From the NCBI RefSeq assembly GCF_000185965.1, contig NC_014924.1:372001-436000 (forward strand): a DNA stretch of 64,000 nucleotides, written 5' to 3'. Source of the DNA: Pseudoxanthomonas suwonensis 11-1 (lineage in GTDB: Bacteria > Pseudomonadota > Gammaproteobacteria > Xanthomonadales > Xanthomonadaceae). The notes under the pieces were generated by a model. The model was not told the origin of the DNA. It saw only the letters and a list, made by a program, of their open reading frames with translations, and ran no database searches. Positions 53,971 to 64,000 of this stretch are shown here, piece by piece; the stretch's first letter is position 1, and every line of letters begins with the position of its first letter. A program made the translations under genes and the position numbers.

Positions 53971-55878
53971 TCAGGCCGCGTCGCCGCGCAGTTCGCGTAC
54001 GCGGGCTTCCAGTGCTTCCGCGCTCACCGCCCCATGCAGTGGCGCCCCGGCCACAACCTCCACCCGTGCGCGCAGGCGCCGTGGCACGCGCATGCGGCCC
54101 AGACGCGAGTCGCGCCGGCTCCACATGCTGGCCCACAGCCCGCGCAGCGCCATCGGCACCACCGGGACCGGGCGCCCGGCGGCGGCGGTGCGTGCCAGGA
54201 TCCGTTCCACGCCGGACTTGAAGGTGGCGATCCCGCCGTCCTTCGTCAGCGCTCCCTCGGGGAAGATGCAGACCAGTTCGCCCTCGGCCAGCGCAGCGTC
54301 GATGGCGTCGAACGCGCGCTGCATGCGCGCGGGATCCTCGCGCGCGCCGGCAATGGGGATCGCGCGGGCGGTGCGGAAGATCCAGCTCATCACCGGGATG
54401 TCGAAGATCCGGTAGTACATGACGAAGCGCACCGGGCGCGGGATGCTCGCGGCCAGGACCAGCGCATCCATGTAGCTGACGTGGTTGCACACGATCACCG
54501 CCGCGCCCTCGTCCGGCACGTGCGCCTCCACGCCGCGCACGCGCAGCCGGTACAGCACCCGCACCAGCACCCAGCTGAGGAAGCGCATCAGGAACTCGGG
54601 CACCAGGGCGAAGATCCACGCCGCCACCAGCACGTTGGCGATGGCCAGGGCCAGGAACAGCGTCGGGCTGCTCCAGCCCAGCATGCCCGCGCCAAGGCCG
54701 ACCAGCGCCGCCAGCACGATGAAGCCGGAGTTCTGGATGTTCAGCGCCGCGAACACCCGCGACATCTGCGAGGAAGGCGTGCGGCTCTGGATCAGTGCGA
54801 ACAGCGGCACCACGAAGAAGCCGGTGAAGACGCCGATGCCCAGCAGGTCGACGACGATGCGCAGGCTGCCGGGCTGGGCCAGGAAGCCGGCCACGTCCAG
54901 CCCGGTGACGGGCGCCGCGCCGGGGCGGGCGAAGTACAGGTCCAGCAGGAACGCGCTCATGCCGGCCGCGCCCAGCGGCACCAGGCCGATCTCCACGGTG
55001 CGCGCCGAAAGCTTCTCGCACAGCAGCGAGCCGGTCCCGGTGCCGATCGAGAACAGCGCCAGGGCGCAGATGTAGAGCGAGGCCGAGCCGGACGCGCCGC
55101 CCAGGTGGAGCTCGGCATAGCCCGGCAGCTGCGAGGTGATGATGGTGCCGAAGAACCAGAACCAGGACACGCCGAGGATGGCGTTGCGCACCGCCGGCTG
55201 GGCGCGCGCCATGCGCAGCACCGCCAGCGACTCCGGCAGCGGGTTCCAGCCGATCTTCAGGTCCGGGGCGCCGGCGTCCACCCGCGGGATCATCCGCGCG
55301 ACCAGGTTGCCGGCGATGGCCAGGGCCACGATCGCCGCGGCCGCCGCCTCCGGGCCGTGCGCGCCGGCGACCTGGAAGATCAGGCCGCCGGTGATCATGC
55401 CGCCGAGGATCGATATCGAGGTGCCCATCTCGACCAGCCCGTTCCCGCCGGTCAGCTCCTCGGGCTTGAGGATGGCCGGCAGCACCGAGTACTTCACCGG
55501 TCCGAACAGGGTCGACTGCAGGCCGGTGCAGAACAGCGCCACCAGCAGCAGCGGCATCGACTGCAGCAGGAAACCCACCGCCGCCAGCGACATGATCACG
55601 ATCTCCATCGTGGTGGTGACCACGATCAGGCGCTGCTTCTCCAGCTTCTCGGCCACCTGCCCGGCGATGGCCGAGAACAGGAAGTAGGGCACGATGAAGA
55701 TCGCCGGGGCGATGACCGCGTAGGTCGAGCGCTCCTCCGCGCTGACGCCGAGGAAGAACAGCAGGCCGATGATGGCCTGGCGGTAGACGTTGTCGTTGAA
55801 GGCGCCGAGCGCCTGCACGATGAAATAGGGCAGGAAACGGCGCTGGGTCAGCAGCGCGAACTGGCTGTGGGCGGCCAT
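53971..55878 (-). CDS. LplT-like MFS transporter fused to PlsC acyltransferase
   Basis: 635 residues from ATG 55878. About 12 N-terminal helices (FIVQALGAFNDNVYRQAIIG, typical of LplT) are followed from about residue 430 by a PlsC domain with the HX4D motif NHVSYMDALVL and FPEGALTKDG. This resembles Aas-LplT systems without the acyl-ACP synthetase part. Proposed role: flipping lysophospholipid inward and re-acylating it at the inner leaflet. Confidence 0.92.
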   Translation of the reverse strand: MAAHSQFALLTQRRFLPYFIVQALGAFNDNVYRQAIIGLLFFLGVSAEERSTYAVIAPAIFIVPYFLFSAIAGQVAEKLEKQRLIVVTTTMEIVIMSLAAVGFLLQSMPLLLVALFCTGLQSTLFGPVKYSVLPAILKPEELTGGNGLVEMGTSISILGGMITGGLIFQVAGAHGPEAAAAAIVALAIAGNLVARMIPRVDAGAPDLKIGWNPLPESLAVLRMARAQPAVRNAILGVSWFWFFGTIITSQLPGYAELHLGGASGSASLYICALALFSIGTGTGSLLCEKLSARTVEIGLVPLGAAGMSAFLLDLYFARPGAAPVTGLDVAGFLAQPGSLRIVVDLLGIGVFTGFFVVPLFALIQSRTPSSQMSRVFAALNIQNSGFIVLAALVGLGAGMLGWSSPTLFLALAIANVLVAAWIFALVPEFLMRFLSWVLVRVLYRLRVRGVEAHVPDEGAAVIVCNHVSYMDALVLAASIPRPVRFVMYYRIFDIPVMSWIFRTARAIPIAGAREDPARMQRAFDAIDAALAEGELVCIFPEGALTKDGGIATFKSGVERILARTAAAGRPVPVVPMALRGLWASMWSRRDSRLGRMRVPRRLRARVEVVAGAPLHGAVSAEALEARVRELRGDAA

Positions 55879-56042
55879 GCGGCTCTCCGCGGGACTGGCG
55901 CGGAGCCTAGCAGAGCGCACCGCGCGGTGGATGCCGCCGGTCCCGCAACCGGGGGCCGGGAACGATCCGTTGCGTGGGTCCCTGCGCCATGCCGGCGTTG
56001 CGGGCTTACAGTGGCCCGGATCCCTGCACGACGGAGTCCGAC

Positions 56043-56903
56043 GTGGACGCCAATGCCCTGATGCCGGCCGCCTTCCTCGGCCACGGCAGCCCGATGAACG
56101 CGCTGGAGCGCAACCGCTACACCGATGCGTGGCGCGCCTTCGGCGCGGACTCGCCGCGGCCGCGCGCGATCCTGGCCGTGTCCGCGCACTGGTACGTCAA
56201 CGCCACCGCGGTCACCGCGATGCCCCGGCCGCGCACCATCCACGACTTCTACGGCTTCCCCCAGGCGTTGTTCGACGTGCAGTACCCGGCGCCGGGCCTG
56301 CCGGAGCTGGTGGAGGAGGTGGCCGATGCGGTGTCGCCGGACCAGGTCGGTGCCGACCTGGATGGCTGGGGCCTGGACCACGGCACCTGGTCGGTGCTGG
56401 TGCACGCCTTCCCGAAGGCCGACGTGCCGGTGGTGCAGCTGTCGATCGACGCGCGCAGGCCGCCGGAGTGGCACCTGGCCCTCGGCGCGAAGCTGGCCGC
56501 GCTGCGTTCGCGCGGGGTCATGGTGATCGGCAGCGGCAACGTGGTGCACAACCTGCGCGCGATCGACTGGCACCAGCCCGACGGCGCCTTCGACTGGAAC
56601 CGCCGCTTCGAGGAGGCCGCGCACGGGCTGATGCTGGAGCGGCCGCATGACGTGCCCTCGCTGGTCGCGCATCCGGATTACCGCCTGGCCGTGCCCAGCC
56701 CAGACCACTTCCTGCCGCTGCTGTACATCGCCGGCCTGGCCGCGGCGGCCGGGCATCCGGCGCGGCCGCTGGTCGAGGGCTACGCGTACGGCTCGCTGTC
56801 GATGACCTCGTACGGCCTGGACAGCCACGGGCCTGCCGCCGGCGGCGGTCCCGGCGCGGCGCCGATCGAGACCTCGCTGCCGCCGGAACAGGCCAACGTC
56901 TAG
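56043..56903 (+). CDS. ygiD: LigB-like dioxygenase, 4,5-DOPA extradiol type (YgiD)
   Basis: 286 residues from GTG 56043 with gga upstream; ATG 56061 also possible. Metal-binding histidines lie in FLGHGSPMNALE, ILAVSAHWYV, and WGLDHGTWSVLVHAFP, then GSGNVVHNLRAID. Zinc-type LigB dioxygenases of the YgiD group cleave DOPA or similar catechols in vitro; the natural substrate is unclear. Confidence 0.9.
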   Translation: MDANALMPAAFLGHGSPMNALERNRYTDAWRAFGADSPRPRAILAVSAHWYVNATAVTAMPRPRTIHDFYGFPQALFDVQYPAPGLPELVEEVADAVSPDQVGADLDGWGLDHGTWSVLVHAFPKADVPVVQLSIDARRPPEWHLALGAKLAALRSRGVMVIGSGNVVHNLRAIDWHQPDGAFDWNRRFEEAAHGLMLERPHDVPSLVAHPDYRLAVPSPDHFLPLLYIAGLAAAAGHPARPLVEGYAYGSLSMTSYGLDSHGPAAGGGPGAAPIETSLPPEQANV

Positions 56904-56945
56904 CGCGGCGGCTACCATCGGGCGTCCCCCGCTGGAGCCGCGCGC

Positions 56946-58253
56946 ATGAAGCCCCTGGTCCTGTCCTGCCTGCTGGCCGCCCAGCTCGGTGCTGCCCTGC
57001 CCGCCGCCGCGGCCGACGCCTCCGTCGCCACGACCGCGGCGCGGGCGCAGTACCCGGCGATGGTGGAGTGGCGGCGTGACTTCCATCGCCATCCGGAACT
57101 GGGCGGATACGAGACCCGCACCGCTGCCGCCATCGCCCGCGAGCTGCGCGCGCTGGGACTGGAGCCGCGTACCGGCATCGCCCGCACCGGCGTGGCCGCG
57201 GTCCTGCGCGGTGGCCGACCCGGTCCGCGCATCGCCCTGCGCGCGGACATGGATGCGCTGCCGGTCGAGGAAGCCACCGGGCTGCCATTCGCGTCCACCG
57301 TGCGCTCGACCTATCGGGGCCAGCCGGTGGGCGTGATGCATGCCTGTGGCCACGACCTGCACGTGGCGATCCTGCTGGGCGTGGCCCGCGCCCTGGCCGA
57401 ACGCCGCCAGGAACTGGCGGGCGAGGTGATGTTCGTGTTCCAGCCTTCGGAGGAAGGTCCGGACGAACCGGGCGCGCCATTCGGCGCGCGGCTGATGCTG
57501 GACGAGGGCGTGTGGAAGGACTACCGCCCGGAGGCGGTGTTCGGCCTGCACGTGTGGTCCGGGCTGCAGGTGGGCCAGGTCGGCTTCCGCAGCGGCCCGC
57601 TGCTGGCCAGCGCCGACGAGTGGGCCCTGACCGTGCGCGGGCGCCAGACCCATGGCTCGCGGCCCTGGGACGGCGTCGATCCGATCACCGTCGGTGCGCA
57701 GATCCTGCTGGGAACGCAAAGCATGATCGCGCGCCAGGTGAACATCGCCAGCACGCCGGTGGTGCTGACCGCCGGCCAGTTCAACGCCGGCGTGCGCTTC
57801 AACATCATCCCCGACGAGGCGAAGCTGGTCGGCACCCTGCGCACCTTCGATCCGCGCGTGCGCGAGGACGTGGTCGCGCGCTTCGAACGCATCGCCCGGG
57901 ACTATGCGCACGCCGCCGGCGCCACGGCGGAGCTCGAAGTGGTGAACAACGCACCGGCCACGATCAACGACCCGCAGCTGGCGCGGCGCGTGCTGGCCTC
58001 GCTGCAGGCCGCGGCCGGCGCGGACAATGTCGTCGAGATGCCGCTGCAGACCATCGCCGAGGACTTCTCGCAGTTCGCCAACGAGGTGCCGGGTGCGTTC
58101 TTCCTGGTCGGCACCACGCCGGCCGGGCAGGAGCCGGCGCAGGCGCCGATCAATCACTCGCCGCACTACGCACCCGACGAGGCGGCGCTGGAGCATGGCG
58201 CGAAGGCGATGCTGCAGGTGGTGCTGGACTACCTGGACGGCACGTCCGGCTGA
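56946..58253 (+). CDS. Secreted M20-family amidohydrolase
   Basis: 435 residues with a Sec signal peptide (MKPLVLSCLLAAQLGAALPA). M20 metal ligands: MHACGHDLHVAILLG, VFQPSEEGPD, VFGLHVWSG and a final HSPHYAPDE, as in amidohydrolases of the hippurate/IAA-amino acid type. It would cleave N-acyl amino acids in the periplasm or outside. The substrate is unknown. Confidence 0.9.
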   Translation: MKPLVLSCLLAAQLGAALPAAAADASVATTAARAQYPAMVEWRRDFHRHPELGGYETRTAAAIARELRALGLEPRTGIARTGVAAVLRGGRPGPRIALRADMDALPVEEATGLPFASTVRSTYRGQPVGVMHACGHDLHVAILLGVARALAERRQELAGEVMFVFQPSEEGPDEPGAPFGARLMLDEGVWKDYRPEAVFGLHVWSGLQVGQVGFRSGPLLASADEWALTVRGRQTHGSRPWDGVDPITVGAQILLGTQSMIARQVNIASTPVVLTAGQFNAGVRFNIIPDEAKLVGTLRTFDPRVREDVVARFERIARDYAHAAGATAELEVVNNAPATINDPQLARRVLASLQAAAGADNVVEMPLQTIAEDFSQFANEVPGAFFLVGTTPAGQEPAQAPINHSPHYAPDEAALEHGAKAMLQVVLDYLDGTSG

Positions 58254-58257
58254 GCCT

Positions 58258-59397
58258 TCAGCGGACCCGTGGCTGCGCGGCGAACCACGGCCGCAGCCGG
58301 CGCAGCGCCTCTTCCACGTGCACCGTGGCCGGGGCGAAGCTGAAGCGGATGAAGTGGTGGCCATCGACCGGGTCGAAGTCCACGCCCGGGGCCAGGGCAA
58401 CGCCCGTGTCCTCGAGGATGCGCCGGCACAGCCCGAGGCTGTCGTCGGTCAGGTGGGCCACGTCGGCCCAGACGTAGAACGCGCCGTCGGGCGGGGCGAT
58501 GCGCTCCAGGCCCAGGCCGGGCAGGGCGTCCAGCAGCAGCTGGCGGTTGCGCGCGTAGGTGGCGCGATGGCCTTCCAGCTCATCCACGCAATCCATCGCC
58601 ACCAGCGCAGCCTGCTGGCTCGGCGAGGGCGGGGTCAGGAACAGGTTGCCGGCGTAGGCGCGCGCGGTGTCCACGTGCGAGGGCGGCACCAGCAGCCAGC
58701 CCAGGCGCCAGTCCACCATCGAGTAGTACTTGGAATAGCTGTTCACCACCATCGCATCCGGCGCGTACTGCAGGATCGAGTGCGCCGGCTGCGTGTAGTG
58801 CAGGCCGTGGTAGATCTCGTCGGAGAGCAGGACGATGCCGCGCGCGCGGCACACGTCCGCGATGGCGCGCAGCTCTTCGGGTTCGATGATGGTGCCGGTG
58901 GGATTGGCCGGGCTGGCGAGGATGACGCCGGCCGGCGCCGGATCCAGCGCCGCGATCGCCGCGGCGGTCAGCTGGTAGCGGCTTTCCGGGCCGCAGCCGA
59001 TCTCCAGCGGCTGCAGGCGCGCGGCGATGGCGGTGTTGCGGTAGGCGATGTAACCGGGACGGGCGAAGGCGATGCGGTCGCCGGCTTCGAAGCGCGAGAG
59101 CATCGCCAGCAGCAGTGCCGGCGAGGCGCCGCAGGTGAGGATGACCTGCGCCGGATCCACGTCCACGCCGTAGGCGTCGCGGTAGTGGCGGGCGATGCGC
59201 GCCCGCAGCGGCACGCTTTCCCAGTAGCCCGGCGGCGGCTGGTCGAGGCCTTCGCGCACCGCCGCCAGCGCCGCGGCCGGTGCCGGCGTGGACGGCTGGC
59301 CGAACTCCATGTGCACGACCGGGCGACCTCCAGCCTCCAGCGCACGCGCCAGCTGGCTGATGGCGATCGCGCGGAACGGTTCTACGCGACCGCCCAT
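58258..59397 (-). CDS. Class I/II PLP aminotransferase
   Basis: 379 residues. GQPSTPAPAAALAAV, TCGASPALLLAMLS, ILASPANPTGTII with the conserved NPTG, DEIYHGLHY, and the PLP lysine in VVNSYSKYYSMVDWRLGW. The final Arg of FIRFSF binds the substrate carboxylate. Behaves as an aspartate/alanine-type aminotransferase; substrate unknown. It follows purD by 4 bp and may be co-expressed. Confidence 0.9.
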   Translation of the reverse strand: MGGRVEPFRAIAISQLARALEAGGRPVVHMEFGQPSTPAPAAALAAVREGLDQPPPGYWESVPLRARIARHYRDAYGVDVDPAQVILTCGASPALLLAMLSRFEAGDRIAFARPGYIAYRNTAIAARLQPLEIGCGPESRYQLTAAAIAALDPAPAGVILASPANPTGTIIEPEELRAIADVCRARGIVLLSDEIYHGLHYTQPAHSILQYAPDAMVVNSYSKYYSMVDWRLGWLLVPPSHVDTARAYAGNLFLTPPSPSQQAALVAMDCVDELEGHRATYARNRQLLLDALPGLGLERIAPPDGAFYVWADVAHLTDDSLGLCRRILEDTGVALAPGVDFDPVDGHHFIRFSFAPATVHVEEALRRLRPWFAAQPRVR

Positions 59398-59401
59398 GGC
59401 C

Positions 59402-60694
59402 TCAGTTGCCCTGCTCGCGGGCGATCGCGCGCCAGCCGATGTCGCGGCGGCAGAACGCGTGGGCCCAGGAGATCGCGTCCACGCCGGTGTAGGCGCGGCG
59501 CTGGGCGTCGGCCACGCTGTCGCCCAGCGCGGTCACGCACAGCACGCGGCCGCCGGCGCTGGTGACGTTGCCGTCGTCATCCAGTGCGGTGCCGGCATGG
59601 AACACCTTGACGTCGGCGGGCACCGCGTCGAGACCGCTGATGACTTCGCCGGTCACCGGCGAGTCCGGGTACGGACGCGCGGCGATCACCACGCCCAGCG
59701 AGGGCCGCGGATCCCACTGCGCCTGGACCTCGTGCAGGCGGCCGTCGATCGCCGCCTCGACCAGGTCCAGCAGGTCCGACTGCAGGCGCAGCATCACCGG
59801 CTGTGTCTCCGGGTCGCCGAAGCGCACGTTGAACTCGATTACCTTCGGCGCGCCGGAGGCATCGATCATCAGCCCGGCGTAGAGGAAGCCGGTGAACGGG
59901 GTGCCGTCGGCGGCCATGCCGGCCACGGTCGGCTCCACCACCTCGCGCATGATCCGCGCGTGCACCTCCGGGGTGACCACCGGCGCCGGCGAGTACGCGC
60001 CCATGCCGCCGGTGTTGGGGCCGGTATCGCCATCGCCCACGCGCTTGTGGTCCTGCGAGGTGGCCATCGGCAGCGCGGTCTTCCCGTCCACCATCGAGAT
60101 GAAGCTGGCTTCCTCGCCCTCGAGGAACTCCTCGATCACCACGCGCGCGCCGGCATCGCCGAAGGCGTTGCCCGAGAGCATGTCGCGTACCGCGGCCTCG
60201 GCTTCCTCCAGGGTCATGGCCACGATCACGCCCTTGCCGGCGGCCAGGCCGTCGGCCTTGACCACGATCGGCGCGCCCTTCTCGCGGATGTAGGCGAGGG
60301 CCGCGTCGACCTGGGTGTGCACTGCGTAGAACGCGGTCGGGATGCCGTGGCGGGCGAGGAAATCCTTGGCGAAGGCCTTGCTGCCTTCCAGCTGCGCGGC
60401 CGCGGCGGTGGGGCCGAAGATGCGCAGGCCGGCCCCGCGGAAGCGGTCGACCACGCCGGCCACCAGCGGCACCTCGGGACCGACCACGGTCACTGCCACG
60501 CCCTCGTCGCGGGCAAGCTGGAGCAGGCCATCGAGGTCGGTGACCTTGACCGCGGCGTTGCGGCACTTCGCCTCGGTGGCCGTGCCGGCATTGCCGGGGG
60601 CGACGATCACTTCGCTGACGCGCGCCGACTGCGCGAGCTTCCATGCCAGCGCGTGCTCGCGCCCGCCGGAACCGATGACCAGGACCTTGCTCAT
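59402..60694 (-). CDS. purD: Phosphoribosylamine-glycine ligase PurD
   Basis: 430 residues. KVLVIGSGGREHALAWKLAQ at the start, ATP-grasp residues in VVKADGLAAGKGVIVA, and NVRFGDPETQPVMLRL are PurD-typical. It performs the second step of de novo purine synthesis. purH lies further upstream, separated by a GNAT gene and an apparent terminator. Confidence 0.96.
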   Translation of the reverse strand: MSKVLVIGSGGREHALAWKLAQSARVSEVIVAPGNAGTATEAKCRNAAVKVTDLDGLLQLARDEGVAVTVVGPEVPLVAGVVDRFRGAGLRIFGPTAAAAQLEGSKAFAKDFLARHGIPTAFYAVHTQVDAALAYIREKGAPIVVKADGLAAGKGVIVAMTLEEAEAAVRDMLSGNAFGDAGARVVIEEFLEGEEASFISMVDGKTALPMATSQDHKRVGDGDTGPNTGGMGAYSPAPVVTPEVHARIMREVVEPTVAGMAADGTPFTGFLYAGLMIDASGAPKVIEFNVRFGDPETQPVMLRLQSDLLDLVEAAIDGRLHEVQAQWDPRPSLGVVIAARPYPDSPVTGEVISGLDAVPADVKVFHAGTALDDDGNVTSAGGRVLCVTALGDSVADAQRRAYTGVDAISWAHAFCRRDIGWRAIAREQGN

Positions 60695-60793
60695 GAGGGA
60701 AGGGAATCGCGGGAAAGGGAACGCGATTCTAGCGTGCCCGCCGCGCCTGGCCCTGCGGGCGCGGTGCTTTCCCGCGCAACCGCTGCCGCGCTG

Positions 60794-61300
60794 TCAGGCT
60801 TCGCCCTGGAGGCCGAAGGCCGGATGCAGCACGACTTCGCCGGCCGAAGCCGCATCGGTGAAGCGCAGGGCCTGGAACGCGCCCTCGGGCGCGCCCGGGA
60901 GGGTCAGCGCTGGCTCGGCCATGAAACCGAAGCGGCCGTAGTAGGCCGGGTCGCCCAGCACCACGCAGCCGTTGGCCTCGCGTGCCTGCAGTTCGGCCAG
61001 GCCGGCGCGCACCAGGGCGGCGCGGACGCCGTGGCCCTGGTCGGCCGGATCCACCGCCAGCGGACCGAGCACGTACCAGCCGTCGCCATCGCGCGAGGGC
61101 CGTGCCGGCGAGAACGCGATGTGCCCGGCGACGCGGCCGTCGATATCGGCGACCAGTGACACCGCCAGGGCGTTGTCCGCGCGCAGGGTGTCGACGATCC
61201 GGGTCTCGAGCTTCCCCTCGCCGGGATACTTGGCGAACGCCTTGCGCAGCACGGTACAGATGGCGTCGATGTCCTCGGGGCCTTCCTCGCGGATCCACAT
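60794..61300 (-). CDS. GNAT-family N-acetyltransferase (YhbS-like)
   Basis: 168 residues. AGHIAFSPARPSRDGDGWYVL, then the acetyl-CoA loop DQGHGVRAALVRAGL and VLGDPAYYGRFGF, match the YhbS-type GNAT. Substrate unknown. It lies between purH and purD in the same direction, but is probably separated from purH by a terminator at 61413-61440. Confidence 0.88.
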   Translation of the reverse strand: MWIREEGPEDIDAICTVLRKAFAKYPGEGKLETRIVDTLRADNALAVSLVADIDGRVAGHIAFSPARPSRDGDGWYVLGPLAVDPADQGHGVRAALVRAGLAELQAREANGCVVLGDPAYYGRFGFMAEPALTLPGAPEGAFQALRFTDAASAGEVVLHPAFGLQGEA

Positions 61301-61412
61301 TGGCGCGTTCTCCTTTGCGTGTGGTCGGCCCGCGCTGCGGGGCGGCTGTCGGGGGCCACCCTACGGGCGCGGCGGCGAATGCCGGGTGATGCCGGCCGTG
61401 CCACGAACGGAA

Positions 61413-61440
61413 ACGGCCGCGCCTGCAAGGGCGCGGCCGT
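61413..61440 (-). terminator. Terminator-like hairpin behind purH
   Basis: A perfect 11-bp stem (61413-61423 with 61430-61440, 6-base loop) followed on the minus strand by a short TTTCC run, 33 bp after the purH stop. Confidence 0.65.
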
Positions 61441-61470
61441 CCGCTACCAGCCAGCCGGGTCGCGCGGGGC

Positions 61471-63059
<1,589 letters not shown>

Positions 63060-63130
63060 GGGTGGCGGCAGGGTGCGGGGAAAGAGGCGGAATTATAGCC
63101 GCCGGCCCCCGTCGGGCCGCCCGGGCGGAC

Positions 63131-63406
63131 TCAGACCAGCCCGTAGTCCTTGAGCTTCTTGCGCAGGGTGGCGCGGTGGATGCCCAGCAGGGCCGCGGCG
63201 CGGCTCTGGTTTCCGTCGCAATGGTTCAACACCTCGACGAACAGCGGGATCTCCATTTCGCGCAGGACGATCTCGTAGACATCGTTGGCTTCGACCCCGT
63301 CCAGGTCGCGCAGGTAGCGCCTGACCGACTGCGCCACGTGCTCGCGAAGAGGCGGGCGGGAGGCGGGGCGGCCGGCGTCGGCGCGGGAAGGGGCGTTCTG
63401 CTGCAC
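63131..63406 (-). CDS. fis: DNA-binding protein Fis
   Basis: 91 residues from GTG 63406; an upstream ATG at 63436 would give 101. [39 protein letters not shown] and the helix-turn-helix [20 protein letters not shown] are typical of Fis. A nucleoid protein and growth-phase regulator. In this group it normally lies behind the DUF3426 gene, as here. The start is uncertain, since no strong ribosome site is visible. Confidence 0.9.
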   Translation of the reverse strand: MQQNAPSRADAGRPASRPPLREHVAQSVRRYLRDLDGVEANDVYEIVLREMEIPLFVEVLNHCDGNQSRAAALLGIHRATLRKKLKDYGLV

Positions 63407-63486
63407 GTGGGATTCCGTGAGGCGATGCGCGTGCATCAAGCGGGTTGGGGAGTCTAGCGCGGCCATCCGGCCGCTGCCATTGGCCA

Positions 63487-64000
63487 TCAGTGGAACCTGA
63501 AGGCGAACGCCACCGTACCCGGTGCCGGTTCCTGCACCACGAAGGTGACCTGGGCGCTCTGTCCTGGTGCAAGCAGGCCTTCGGGTGGCTCGCCGAGGTA
63601 CTGCGCTGGCGTGAACACGCCGCTGCCGGTGGTGCGGCCGTCGGCATCGGACAGCGACAGCTGCAGGGTCGGCCAGGCCTGGGCCCAGCGCGCATCGTTG
63701 CGGAAGGTGGCATCGACCCGCAGGGTGCCGGCAGCCTGGCCGGGGCGCACGCTGCGCTCGACCATGGTGAATGCGGATGGCTCGTGCCAGGCAGGCAGCG
63801 AGCAGCGCAGCAGCGCGCAGGCCTGCAGCACGAGCGGACGCCATTGCGGATCGGCGGCCAGCCGCGCGCGATCTGCCAGCAGCACCTGCAGTCCCAGCAG
63901 CAGCGCCAGTGCGGCCAGCAGCGGCCATTGCCAGTGGCGGCGCAGCGCGGCGGTGGCAGCCAGCGGCGCACGTACGGTTGGGGCGGGCGCGGGGCTCGCG
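63487..64000 (-). CDS. DUF3426 protein, N-terminus outside the window
   Basis: The reading frame continues past the right edge. The visible C-terminal part has one membrane helix ([19 protein letters not shown]) and a beta-rich periplasmic domain ([35 protein letters not shown], ending AFAFRFH), as in DUF3426. These proteins often have an N-terminal zinc ribbon, which would be outside here. The function is unknown. Confidence 0.85.
   Translation of the reverse strand, partial: ASPAPAPTVRAPLAATAALRRHWQWPLLAALALLLGLQVLLADRARLAADPQWRPLVLQACALLRCSLPAWHEPSAFTMVERSVRPGQAAGTLRVDATFRNDARWAQAWPTLQLSLSDADGRTTGSGVFTPAQYLGEPPEGLLAPGQSAQVTFVVQEPAPGTVAFAFRFH

Noticed and set aside
51664-56061. 1465-residue forward ORF
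   Set aside because: Runs through five genes on both strands without any recognisable domain; a stop-poor frame only.

Overview
The window is very GC-rich DNA packed with genes on both strands. Its gene content points to a gammaproteobacterium of the Xanthomonadaceae/Lysobacteraceae (Pseudoxanthomonas, Luteimonas or Lysobacter-like). Supporting signs are the acnD-prpF pair, the purH-purD-fis neighbourhood, ErpA next to a bactofilin, a degenerate FimX-like protein and the style of the dispersed intergenic repeats. The genus is an inference; there is no rRNA in the window.

Layout. (1) 0-7.6 kb: the end of a Pat-type acetyltransferase/ADP-forming acyl-CoA synthetase, a thioredoxin-reductase-like flavoprotein, and acnD / SRPBCC gene / prpF of the methylcitrate cycle. 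(2) 7.7-24.4 kb: a denitrification and copper island. It holds a nirK-nirV-SCO-azurin-small Cys-tail protein operon, a divergent OprC-type copper receptor, an NnrS operon (nnrS, sirB2-like, a 39-codon ORF, DUF2249, membrane protein), a second small Cys-tail protein, a quinol NO reductase, Fnr and HemN. Seven FNR-type palindromes, some with one changed arm base, lie in front of these genes. A large inverted intergenic repeat sits at 18.4-19.05 kb. (3) 24.7-35.8 kb: nitrate assimilation, nasT-nasS, then narK-type transporter, FNT nitrite channel, GNAT, nirB, nirD, nasA, cobA. The operon front carries two NtrC-like sites, a sigma-54 promoter and an ANTAR-type tandem-hairpin leader that overlaps an intrinsic terminator. 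(4) 35.9-40.6 kb: periplasmic nitrate reductase operon napEFDABC. (5) 40.6-42.1 kb: a decayed zone with a glgA fragment, a frameshifted gene, an 11-bp tandem repeat, a tRNA-Met and a tRNA-Met remnant. (6) 42.2-64 kb: mostly housekeeping (rppH, bfd-bfr, a hybrid kinase plus FimX-like pair, bactofilin, erpA, nudC, ampE-like, an LplT-PlsC fusion, ygiD, an M20 hydrolase, an aminotransferase, purD, purH, fis and a partial DUF3426 gene).

How it works together. Nitrate can be reduced in the periplasm by Nap, or imported and reduced to ammonium by NasA/NirBD using siroheme made with CobA. Nitrite is turned to NO by NirK with azurin as a likely donor, and NO to N2O by qNor. NnrS and the adjacent membrane proteins probably deal with NO stress, and HemN supplies haem without oxygen. 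Copper for NirK and azurin is probably served by the outer-membrane receptor, the SCO protein and perhaps the two small Cys-tail proteins. No nosZ and no membrane-bound narGHI lie in this window. The most interesting unexplained elements are the paralogous Cys-tail proteins at the two ends of the nirK/nnrS region and the mirror-symmetric nirK/copper-receptor control region.
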